Numbered from the stretch's first letter, positions 1 through 5,162 are shown. The stretch is 7,595 bases of DNA from JBBTQE01 sp038065775 (GCA_038065775.1 JBBTQE010000006.1:1-7595), one strand, 5' to 3'. Translations and numbers: made by a program. The notes: generated by a model from the sequence alone, not told the origin.

Positions 1-359
1 AAATCATCACACGTCTTTCCTTCGGGACAAAGCGGATTTGTCCCTTTTGCCACCTCAACATTGTCCGGAATCCCGTCTGAATCAGTGTCAACAAGATAAG
101 CGCTGGTTTGATAAACATAAATTTCATCAAAATCATTCAACTGATCCTTGTCAGTGTCTCTGTAAGCCAAAGCCTCAGCCGAATTAATATCTTCTTTGTG
201 CGCGGTTGGCACGCTTTTGTCCAGGGCAAATGGCGCGTACATTGTATTCCTAATCTGAAGAACGCCTAATCCAAGCGCGAATACGGCAAAAAATAACAGT
301 AAAACAAACCCTATCTTCTGTTCTTTGGATAGACCAACTTCGCTTTTTTCTTCTTCCAT
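1..359 (-). CDS. Membrane-anchored protein with EF-hand-like/thrombospondin type 3 calcium-binding repeats (partial, C-terminus outside window)
   Basis: The reading frame opens at an ATG (359-357) preceded by a strong ribosome binding site and runs open to the left edge, so only the first 119 residues or so are visible. Seen: a short acidic N-terminus (MEEEKSEVGLSKEQK), one hydrophobic segment at about residues 17-35 (IGFVLLLFFAVFALGLGVL) with no cleavage motif, then a region rich in Asp. Two Ca-binding-like units follow: DTDKDQLNDFDEIYVYQTS and DTDSDGIPDNVEVAKGTNP, the second with the classic DxDxDG loop. Two cysteines come just after (LCPEGKTC), as is common in thrombospondin type 3 repeats. 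Inference: a type II or N-terminally anchored surface protein whose repeats bind calcium outside the cell. Its exact role is unknown. Such proteins are frequent in Patescibacteria. It is separated from rsmA by its own promoter. Confidence 0.8.
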   Translation of the reverse strand, partial: MEEEKSEVGLSKEQKIGFVLLLFFAVFALGLGVLQIRNTMYAPFALDKSVPTAHKEDINSAEALAYRDTDKDQLNDFDEIYVYQTSAYLVDTDSDGIPDNVEVAKGTNPLCPEGKTCDD

Positions 360-363
360 AATA

Positions 364-368
364 CCTCC
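364..368 (-). promoter_or_regulatory. Strong Shine-Dalgarno site for the calcium-binding-repeat gene
   Basis: On the minus strand GGAGG lies 4 bases before the ATG at 359 (CGGAGGTATTATG). It fixes the start of the gene. It is the only clear Shine-Dalgarno site in the window, since most of the other genes lack one. Confidence 0.8.
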
Positions 369-384
369 GATTAGAGTTGGATAT

Positions 385-413
385 ATTATAACACAGTTAC
401 GCTATTAATTTAA
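385..413 (-). promoter_or_regulatory. Extended -10 promoter for the calcium-binding-repeat gene
   Basis: On the minus strand a perfect -10 TATAAT (390-385) is preceded by TG plus one base (TGTTATAAT), an extended -10. At 17 bases spacing the -35 position reads TTAAAT (413-408), a weak match to TTGACA that an extended -10 can tolerate. The predicted start of transcription is near 378, giving a leader of about 19 bases that holds the GGAGG site. This places the gene in its own transcription unit, apart from rsmA. Confidence 0.65.
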
Positions 414-478
414 TGGGGATAAGTGCCTACTCTCACGAGCGAGCGGCATCCTGAAGCCGCAACAGCGGCTGAAGAACA
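414..478 (-). other. Hairpin region just after the rsmA stop; possible divergent third copy of the stop-codon-proximal structured motif
   Basis: Directly downstream of the rsmA stop codon there is a clear hairpin, AGCCGC-AACA-GCGGCT (455-470), and beside it a weaker stem in which GGAT...GCC pairs with GGC...ATCC (about 416-450). There is no U-run after the stem on the minus strand, so it is not a canonical intrinsic terminator, although it lies where one is expected. The order GGGGAT, hairpin, ATCCT, hairpin recalls the two better copies at 2780-2879 and 3497-3578. The sequence similarity is slight and the outer stem is poor, so membership is tentative. Confidence 0.35.
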
Positions 479-480
479 TT

Positions 481-1611
481 TTACGCCAATCGTTTATTCA
501 ACTCCTTCCATTGTTCCACACTCAATTCCTGCGCCCGAACTTTTTCATCCAGGCCTATTTCAATAAAAATTCGTTTGAGTTTTTCTCTGTTTTGTTTGCC
601 AATGATTGACTGAAGATTTTTTATAAGAAATTTCCGGCGATTCGCAAAGCCGGTTTTGACGATTTTAAAGAAATCGCTGTCATCGCAACGGCTGTCATCC
701 CGAGCGAGTCCCGACCAAGTCGGGACGACGAGGGATCTCTGTCCATATCGTTTTGAATAACCAGACAGAGATTCCTCCTTTGTCGTCGGAATGACAAATG
801 ACGAGACAGAACGACAGGCGCGAGGTCGCAATGACAACTTTATCACCGCCGAATCAACCGCCGGTTCGGGCCAAAAATACGATCTTGAAACATAAGCCGC
901 GATTTCAGGGTCAGCGTAATATTGAACCGACACCGACAACACTGACATATCTCCCGGCTTGGCGCAAATCCTTTCGGCGACTTCTTTTTGCACCATAAAA
1001 ACCATCAACTCCGGCTTTTGCTCGGCTTCTAAAAACTTTCTGATTGCTTCCGAAGTGATTTGATACGGCAGGTTGGCGACGACTTTGTAGTTGCCTGTCA
1101 TCGCGAGCCCCGCCTCTGGCGGGATAAACTCCGCGTGGCGATCCAATGGATTGCGGAGCTTGTCCCGAGCGAAGCGAGGGATCTCTCCTCGCAATGACTT
1201 AAGCACATTGCCCCAAACAATTTCTATATTATCATTTTTATACTTATGTTTGTCATCCTGAGCAGAGCGAAGGATCTCTGTCCGTTCGATTTGAGACAAA
1301 GATTCCTCGTCGCCCGCGATGGCTCGCTCGGAATGACAACTTAGCAACGAATCCCAATATGGTTTTATTTTTTTCTCAATTTCAAACGCGATTACTCTTT
1401 TCGCCTTTTCCGCCAGCGCGAATGTCAGCGCGCCAAATCCCGGACCAACTTCAACGACCACGTCTTCATTTGAAATTTTCGCCGCCTCAATCATTTTTTC
1501 AATCGGCTCCGGAGAAATTAAAAAATTCTGCCCGTATTTTTTTGATGGAACGAAGCCGTACTTTTGGCAGAGATGTTTTAGATAATTAACATCAAATAAT
1601 TTTTCCCGCAT
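481..1611 (-). CDS. rsmA: 16S rRNA (adenine1518-N6/adenine1519-N6)-dimethyltransferase with three repeat-derived insertions
   Basis: RsmA (KsgA) uses S-adenosylmethionine to dimethylate two adjacent adenines in helix 45 of 16S rRNA late in small-subunit assembly. The 376-residue frame holds every family motif: GQNFL (27-31), the SAM-binding EVGPGFGALT (54-63), acidic FEIE (76-79), catalytic NLPYQITS (180-187), VQKEVAERI (207-215), WPEPAVDSAV (247-256) and the RRK motif in FANRRKFLIKNL (322-333). The family is usually 260-280 residues. The excess lies in three blocks at about residues 92-121, 139-172 and 259-311, which coincide with palindromic repeats in the DNA; taking them out leaves about 259. 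Each block falls between motifs where loops are expected, so the enzyme is probably active. The ATG at 1611 is chosen because the family N-terminus starts there; the frame stays open upstream to 1800 but overlaps the DUF4015 gene. The start lies one base after the DUF4015 stop, suggesting translational coupling. Confidence 0.93.
   Translation of the reverse strand: MREKLFDVNYLKHLCQKYGFVPSKKYGQNFLISPEPIEKMIEAAKISNEDVVVEVGPGFGALTFALAEKAKRVIAFEIEKKIKPYWDSLLSCHSERAIAGDEESLSQIERTEILRSAQDDKHKYKNDNIEIVWGNVLKSLRGEIPRFARDKLRNPLDRHAEFIPPEAGLAMTGNYKVVANLPYQITSEAIRKFLEAEQKPELMVFMVQKEVAERICAKPGDMSVLSVSVQYYADPEIAAYVSRSYFWPEPAVDSAVIKLSLRPRACRSVSSFVIPTTKEESLSGYSKRYGQRSLVVPTWSGLARDDSRCDDSDFFKIVKTGFANRRKFLIKNLQSIIGKQNREKLKRIFIEIGLDEKVRAQELSVEQWKELNKRLA
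678..836. repeat. Composite palindromic element in rsmA (outer element, interrupted by an inner copy)
   Basis: The outer ends are inverted: TGTCATCGCAACGG at 678 and CGAGGTCGCAATGACA ending at 836 (complement TGTCATTGCGACCTCG). The span is 159 bp, exactly 53 codons. It corresponds to RsmA residues about 259-311, between the IKL strand and DFFKIV, which opens the C-terminal helical domain. The rsmA frame reads the outer end as TCA-TTG-CGA. The ends belong to the same TGTCATTGCGA subfamily as the copy at 1096-1199. Most of the interior is a second complete element (693-796). No clear target duplication is visible. Confidence 0.8.
693..796. repeat. Inner palindromic element nested within the composite repeat in rsmA
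   Basis: This 104-bp element starts TGTCATCCCGAGCGA (693) and ends with GTCGGAATGACA (796). Its two halves form a long imperfect hairpin, with GGGATCTCTGTC pairing with GACAGAGATTCC across a short loop. Near the left end sits a perfect mini-hairpin GTCCCGAC-CAA-GTCGGGAC (708-726). It belongs to the TGTCATTCCGA/TCCTGAGC subfamily, like the copy at 1251-1338. It is translated in phase GTC-ATT-CCG (IPTTKEESLS in RsmA), a different phase from the other copies. Confidence 0.8.
1096..1199. repeat. Palindromic element inserted in-frame in rsmA (middle copy)
   Basis: The ends are TGTCATCGCGAG (1096-1107) and CTCGCAATGACT (1188-1199), inverted with two mismatches. The interior holds two more perfect sub-hairpins: CCCGCC-TCT-GGCGGG (1109-1123), and CTCCGC...GCGGAG enclosing ATCCA-A-TGGAT. 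It encodes RsmA residues about 139-172, in phase TCA-TTG-CGA, between GNVLK and the catalytic strand KVVANLPY. The length is 104 bp, the same as the inner element at 693-796. Confidence 0.8.
1251..1338. repeat. Palindromic element inserted in-frame in rsmA (copy nearest the start)
   Basis: This 88-bp unit runs from TGTCATCCTGAGC (1251) to GCTCGGAATGACA (1338). Its halves pair imperfectly (GGATCTCTGTC with GACAAAGATTCC). In the rsmA frame it begins exactly with TGT-CAT at codon 92 and gives CHSERAIAGDEESLS...RSAQDD, up to residue 121. From general knowledge, translated strings of this type (CHSER...SAQDD) recur in many bacterial genomes as products of dispersed intergenic repeats. Here the unit lies inside a core gene, in the loop after the FEIE helix and before IEIVWGNVLK. 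Confidence 0.82.
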
Positions 1612-1612
1612 A

Positions 1613-2845
1613 TTATTCTTTTTCCAGCCCCTTATCTGTATATCTGTTGGCGGCATTCCACAAAATCCAACCATCGGCTCCGGCGTCATCCGTCGCCTTA
1701 ATCTGCGCGCGAATTTTTTTCGCGTTATAAATCGCGCCCATGTTGAAGGCCTGAAGCCAGGCGCGCGTTTTCGCTCTTTTGCCGTCGGTTTTTTTAACAC
1801 CGGCCTTTATCGCTTCATTAACGACTTCATACGGATGCTCGGCCGGATTCTTAAACCCGCGATAACCTGAAGGATAGTGCGACGGGTAAACCATTGGCAT
1901 GATATAGTCAAAATAATCCACCACGTCAACAAACAACTGACCTATTCGCATGTCATCCTCACCTTTTTTCTCCGTCGTCAATCCAAATAAATCCGCCGAG
2001 AGGTAAACCGGCTCATCCGCCATTTGCTCTGAAACATATTTGAAAAAATCTTTAATCACTTCGTGGCGTTTTTTCGCGCCATTTGTATAAACTATATCCG
2101 CCATCGGGCCGTCGGTTGGAAAACGAATGTAATCAAAATTAATTTCATCAAATCCAAGACGCGCGGCTTCTTTCGCGACTGAAACAACATACGCCCAAAC
2201 CTCGCGATTCGCCGGATCTACCCATGCCAGTCTGTTTTTATCCCGCCATAATCCGCCCTTTTTGGATTTTATCGCCCACTCGGTTTTCCTTTCCGCCAAA
2301 AGCGGATCTTGAAAAACGCTTATACGCGCGATTTTATAAATTTTATTTTCATCCAATCGCCTCAACAAATTTTTTATATCTTTCACGCGCGCGCTTTTCA
2401 ATTTTAATTCATTTACCAATGGCAATTTTGAATCATACAAAATATGCCCGCTATAATCTTTAATATCCACGACAACGCTGTTAAGCTCGGTTTCGTTTAT
2501 AAGTTTAATGATTTCAGAAAGTTTTTTTGGCTCTCCGGCCGAATACGCCGTCAAATACAAACCTTTCACTTTGATCGGCGCGGTTTTTTGAAAGTTGACG
2601 CGAGCGCTCATGGAGTCAGCCTGAAAAATGGTGGAAGAATTCAGCCCGACAATTTCCGATTGCGCCAAAATTGACTGTGAAAAAATTATGGCCGCAAAAA
2701 ATACGGCTGTGGCGCAGATGCTGGAAAAAGAAACTAGATTTGAGATTTTTTTATTTATGATATGCGCGGGGTTATGAAACTTTTGCGTCTGGTATTTTTT
2801 GAGCGGGTTATGGTCGCCACAGCGACCATCCCCGAGCTTTCGCAA
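1613..2845 (-). CDS. Secreted or membrane-anchored DUF4015 (putative glycoside hydrolase) protein; start uncertain
   Basis: From about residue 73 (KVKGLYLTAYSAG) to the end the protein follows the DUF4015 family (PF13200), a TIM-barrel-type putative glycosidase. Visible hallmarks are NSVVVDIKDYSG, RISVFQDPLLA, WVDPANREVW, the signature GFDEINFDYIRFPTDG, DYFDYIMPMVYPSHY, ARAWLQAFN and GADGWILWNAANRY near the C-terminus. The acidic NFDYIRFP strand likely carries catalytic or ligand residues. A hydrophobic stretch (about residues 37-61 from the outermost start, ending SQSILAQS) looks like a signal peptide or anchor, so the domain should act outside the cytoplasm, perhaps on envelope or extracellular polysaccharide; the substrate is unknown. 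Start problem: no ATG or GTG precedes the signal peptide in frame. The only canonical option is the TTG at 2845, inside a palindromic motif and without a Shine-Dalgarno site. An AUA, AUC or AUU start near 2761-2755 is the alternative. The gene ends one base before rsmA. Confidence 0.82.
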   Translation of the reverse strand: MRKLGDGRCGDHNPLKKYQTQKFHNPAHIINKKISNLVSFSSICATAVFFAAIIFSQSILAQSEIVGLNSSTIFQADSMSARVNFQKTAPIKVKGLYLTAYSAGEPKKLSEIIKLINETELNSVVVDIKDYSGHILYDSKLPLVNELKLKSARVKDIKNLLRRLDENKIYKIARISVFQDPLLAERKTEWAIKSKKGGLWRDKNRLAWVDPANREVWAYVVSVAKEAARLGFDEINFDYIRFPTDGPMADIVYTNGAKKRHEVIKDFFKYVSEQMADEPVYLSADLFGLTTEKKGEDDMRIGQLFVDVVDYFDYIMPMVYPSHYPSGYRGFKNPAEHPYEVVNEAIKAGVKKTDGKRAKTRAWLQAFNMGAIYNAKKIRAQIKATDDAGADGWILWNAANRYTDKGLEKE

Positions 2846-2879
2846 GCGAGGAAAGCGAAAAAATTATCAGACGCAAAAG
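2780..2879 (-). other. Structured palindromic motif, copy A (tsaC/DUF4015 junction)
   Basis: An outer stem of about 21 bp joins 2780-2800 and 2858-2879 (both ends read CTTTTGCGTCTG on one strand or the other). Inside lie the conserved GAGCGGGTTAT (2801-2811), a perfect 8-bp hairpin ATGGTCGC-CACA-GCGACCAT (2810-2829), the conserved ATCCC (2828-2832), and a second stem TTTCGC/GCGAAA (2838-2843 with 2855-2860). The motif begins 2 bases after the tsaC stop on the minus strand. It has no terminal U-run. Compared with copy B the stems have different sequences but still pair, while the joining segments are nearly identical. Confidence 0.7.
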
Positions 2880-2881
2880 CC

Positions 2882-3481
2882 CTAATTAATTTTAAGCTCG
2901 CCTTGTCGCAAAATTTTTAACTCATTGTTCATGACGCTCACGATTGTTGTGGACGGATTGCGGGGCAGTTCGCCATAATTCAAAATTATGTCCGGCTGAT
3001 TTTCTTTATCCGCAAAAACTTTTGCGATTTCTTCCGCGTTATACGAATCGCCGGCGTCGGATATGTTGGCTGATGTAGCCACGACCGGTTTGCCAAGTTT
3101 TTCGGATAAAAATTTTGGAATTGGATGGTTTGTGACGCGAAGCGCGAGTGTTCCATCTTTTGAGATAACCCCATCGGCTAAACCGCAATCGTTTTTTACA
3201 ACACCGACAATGGTTAGGGATCCGGGCCAATAGGCGCGCGCTAAACGTTCAACTAAGTCATCCCAAACCAGATATTTTTTTACCATTTCCACTGTCGGCG
3301 CGACCACGAGCAGAGGCTTGTCGCTTTTTCTTTCTTTAATTTTAAAAATTTTATCAACCGCTTGCTGATTCGTGGCGTCGCAACCCAAACCATAGGAGGT
3401 CTCGGTGGGGAAAACAACAATCTTGCCATTTAATAGCTCGACGACAATTTCTGATAGATTACATTCTTTTAATATTAACAT
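2882..3481 (-). CDS. tsaC: L-threonylcarbamoyladenylate synthase (YrdC/TsaC/Sua5 family)
   Basis: The enzyme makes threonylcarbamoyl-AMP from threonine, bicarbonate and ATP, the first step of the universal t6A37 modification of ANN-decoding tRNAs, in the cytoplasm. The 199 residues form a single YrdC domain without the extra Sua5 C-terminal domain, as in short TsaC proteins. Motifs seen are FPTETSYGLGCD (24-35), KIKERKSDKPL (47-57), WPGSLTIV (85-92), ALRVTNHP (113-120), VATSANIS (134-141), NPSTTI (175-180) and the terminal LRQGEL. The ATG start at 3481 is supported by the family N-terminus; no Shine-Dalgarno site precedes it. It lies between prfB and the DUF4015 gene with a structured motif on each side. 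A downstream TsaD/TsaB/TsaE set is not in the window. Confidence 0.93.
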   Translation of the reverse strand: MLILKECNLSEIVVELLNGKIVVFPTETSYGLGCDATNQQAVDKIFKIKERKSDKPLLVVAPTVEMVKKYLVWDDLVERLARAYWPGSLTIVGVVKNDCGLADGVISKDGTLALRVTNHPIPKFLSEKLGKPVVATSANISDAGDSYNAEEIAKVFADKENQPDIILNYGELPRNPSTTIVSVMNNELKILRQGELKIN

Positions 3482-3496
3482 AATAATAAATGAAGA

Positions 3497-3578
3497 GTTA
3501 GATTTTCTTGAGCGGGTTATGAGCCCGCGGGCTCATCCCTTCGCCTTCGCAGGCGAAAAAAGCGAAAGAAATTCTAAC
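3497..3578 (-). other. Structured palindromic motif, copy B (prfB/tsaC junction)
   Basis: The outer stem GTTAGATTTTCTT (3497-3509) pairs with AAGAAATTCTAAC (3566-3578), 13 bp with one mismatch. Inside are the conserved GAGCGGGTTAT (3510-3520), a perfect 18-bp palindrome ATGAGCCCGCGGGCTCAT (3519-3536), the conserved ATCCC (3535-3539), and a hairpin TTCGCCT-TCGC-AGGCGAA (3540-3557) whose loop reads GCGA, a GNRA tetraloop, on the transcribed strand. The outer stem includes the prfB stop codon (3576-3574). Its far end is 15 bases before the tsaC start. There is no U-run, so it is not a simple terminator. Confidence 0.72.
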
Positions 3579-4650
3579 GACGAATCCACCTCAAATACGC
3601 CTCGCAAAGCGGCAACAACTCCCCTTCCAAAACCGACTCCGGATCTGTTGATTCATAATCCGTGCGGTGATCTTTTACCATGTGATACGGATGCAAAACA
3701 TACGAACGAATTTGATTCCCCCATTCGGCGGATTTGTATTCCCCACGCAACTCTTTTCTTTCCGCGGCTTTTTTTTCTTCTTCTAACCGATGCAAGCGCG
3801 CGCGCAAAACTTTCATGGCCATTTCTTTGTTTTGCTGTTGTGATCGTTCATTTTGACACTGCACTGTAATATTTGTCGGGATATGCACGATACGCACGGC
3901 CGAATAAGTTGTATTAACACTCTGACCGCCGTGCCCTCCGGACATAAAAGTATCAATACGAATATCTTTCGGATCAATTTCAATTTTTATTTCCTCATCC
4001 AATTCAGGCAAGACCTCAATAAGCGCGAAAGAAGTGTGACGCATCTTTTCCGCGTCAAAAGGAGAAATGCGAACCAACCGATGCACGCCGTGTTCGGATT
4101 TCAAATAACCAAACGGATAGCGCCCGCTTACTTCAAACACTATGGATTTATACCCGGCTTCAGCGCCGCGCGATTCATCAACCACGCGCGTTTGCCAGCC
4201 CATTTTATCGCAAAATCTCATCACCATTCTAAAAAGCATTTCCGCCCAATCCTGCGCTTCGGTTCCTCCGCTTCCCGAATGAATGGCGATGATCGCGTTA
4301 TTTTTATCATAAGGACCGTTGAGCAAAGCGTAAAATTCAAGTTCAGCGAAATCCTTTTCCAAAATTTTCGTTTGTTGTTCAATTTCTAGAGACAACGACT
4401 TATCGCCAGATTCTGAAAGTTCTATCAAGTCCCCAACTCGCTTTTCAAAATCAGCAAATTTTTCCACTTCTTTTTTTATATCCTGATAGTCCTGCGATAT
4501 CGCCTGCGCGTTTTGCTGGTTGCTCCAAAAATCCGGCGCGCTCATTTCATCGGCCAGTTGTTCTGATTTTTTTTGCAGATCCGCTATGTTCAAAAGCTTT
4601 TTTGTGTCTGTTATTTTGGATTGTAGCTGTTTAAGATTTTCTATAGACAT
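3574..4650 (-). CDS. prfB: Peptide chain release factor 2
   Basis: RF2 recognises UAA and UGA in the ribosomal A site and triggers peptidyl-tRNA hydrolysis. The protein has 358 residues, normal for the family. It carries the RF2-type recognition tripeptide SPF (196-198, in VRISPFDAEKMRHTSF) and the catalytic GGQ (241-243, in SGGHGGQSVNTTYSAVRIVH), followed by QCQNERSQQQNKEMAM. An N-terminal coiled domain (ADLQKKSEQLADEMSAPDFW) precedes these. The frame is continuous from ATG at 4650, so the programmed +1 frameshift at an internal UGA that autoregulates prfB in E. coli and many other bacteria is absent. One oddity is His before GGQ where Ala is usual. No Shine-Dalgarno site is visible; the start lies 9 bases downstream of a palindromic repeat copy. 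The stop (TAG) lies inside structured motif B. Confidence 0.95.
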   Translation of the reverse strand: MSIENLKQLQSKITDTKKLLNIADLQKKSEQLADEMSAPDFWSNQQNAQAISQDYQDIKKEVEKFADFEKRVGDLIELSESGDKSLSLEIEQQTKILEKDFAELEFYALLNGPYDKNNAIIAIHSGSGGTEAQDWAEMLFRMVMRFCDKMGWQTRVVDESRGAEAGYKSIVFEVSGRYPFGYLKSEHGVHRLVRISPFDAEKMRHTSFALIEVLPELDEEIKIEIDPKDIRIDTFMSGGHGGQSVNTTYSAVRIVHIPTNITVQCQNERSQQQNKEMAMKVLRARLHRLEEEKKAAERKELRGEYKSAEWGNQIRSYVLHPYHMVKDHRTDYESTDPESVLEGELLPLCEAYLRWIRR

Positions 4651-4659
4651 AGTTTTAGT

Positions 4660-4700
4660 ACAAAACCCCCTCTACTGTTCTCCCCCTTATAGGGGGAGAA
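4660..4700. repeat. Palindromic repeat R1 (CCCC-rich, next to the prfB start)
   Basis: The unit begins ACAAAACCCCCTCTACTG and ends in a hairpin TTCTCCCCC-TTATA-GGGGGAGAA (4678-4700). The first 32 bases (4660-4691) are identical to 5163-5194 (R3). It is inverted relative to R2 (4740-4779), with which it could form one long foldback. On the minus strand it ends 9 bases before the prfB ATG. Confidence 0.88.
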
Positions 4701-4728
4701 ACCAACGAAAAACAGTTCTTCCATTCAC

Positions 4729-5154
4729 TCACCCGTTCGCTCCCTCCCCTATAAGGGGAGGGACAGAGGGTGGGGTTTTCGTCGTTCGCCTATCATCACA
4801 GGCCTTTTTAATTCTTTCAAAAAGATTTCCAACATCCCCATAAACATCCTCATTCGTAAATCTTACAACATAATACCCACGCGCTTCAAGAAAATTTTGT
4901 TTGCGCTTGTCCTTATTTTTAGCAAGCAAACTGTCGTGTGTCCATCCATCCAACTCTATAATTAATTTTAATTCATGACAATAAAAATCAGCTACAAAAT
5001 TCCCAATACTAAACTGGCGTCTAAATTTATAACCCAATTGATTTCCACGAATATATTTCCATAAAAATTTTTCCGCAGATGTACCCTCTGAGCGCAGAAA
5101 GCGTCTCACATCTTTTAATGCTAGTTCATTTTGATAAGTTCTTTTTACTTTCAT
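4729..5154 (-). CDS. DUF559 (Vsr/PD-(D/E)XK-like) endonuclease-domain protein
   Basis: The 141-residue frame shows the DUF559 pattern: SAEKFLWKYIRG (26-37), GYKFRRQFSIGNFVADFYC (41-59), LKLIIELDGWTH (62-73), the R84-containing stretch before the helix, and GYYVVRFTNEDV (93-104). The family is related to very-short-patch-repair and type II restriction-like folds; D56 and E67 are the likely metal-binding pair. Its biological substrate is not established. The start at 5154 (MKVKRTYQ) is preferred over upstream codons, which would lie in repeat R3. No Shine-Dalgarno site is visible. The last 15 residues or so (TPPSVPPLIGEG) are encoded by repeat R2. DUF559 genes elsewhere often end in similar Pro-rich strings (from memory). 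Flanked by R2 and R3 in inverted orientation, the gene looks like a repeat-associated, possibly mobile unit placed between two core genes. Confidence 0.85.
   Translation of the reverse strand: MKVKRTYQNELALKDVRRFLRSEGTSAEKFLWKYIRGNQLGYKFRRQFSIGNFVADFYCHELKLIIELDGWTHDSLLAKNKDKRKQNFLEARGYYVVRFTNEDVYGDVGNLFERIKKACDDRRTTKTPPSVPPLIGEGANG
4740..4779. repeat. Palindromic repeat R2, overlapping the 3' end of the DUF559 gene
   Basis: A perfect 10-bp stem with loop ATA (4741-4750 pairing with 4754-4763, arm TCCCTCCCCT) is followed by GACAGAGGGTGGGGTTTT. Read in reverse complement it aligns with R1 and R3 (AAAACCCC, TCT, a C-run, TTATAGGGG), with some differences. It therefore sits inverted to both and codes for the Pro-rich C-terminus of the DUF559 protein. 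Confidence 0.82.
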
Positions 5155-5162
5155 AGCCACAG

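Noticed and set aside
455..470. Intrinsic terminator for rsmA
   Set aside because: The hairpin is good but no U-run follows it on the transcribed strand.
481..1611. rsmA as a pseudogene because of the repeats
   Set aside because: The frame is open across four repeat events and all conserved motifs remain; a decaying gene would be expected to carry stops or frameshifts.
1612..1800. N-terminal extension of the rsmA frame (63 extra residues upstream of 1611)
   Set aside because: It overlaps the conserved end of the DUF4015 gene in another frame, and the RsmA family N-terminus begins at the ATG at 1611.
3405..4389. Two long plus-strand open frames over prfB and the prfB/tsaC junction
   Set aside because: They are shadows of prfB and the structured motif; composition and residues do not resemble a protein family, and prfB is certain.
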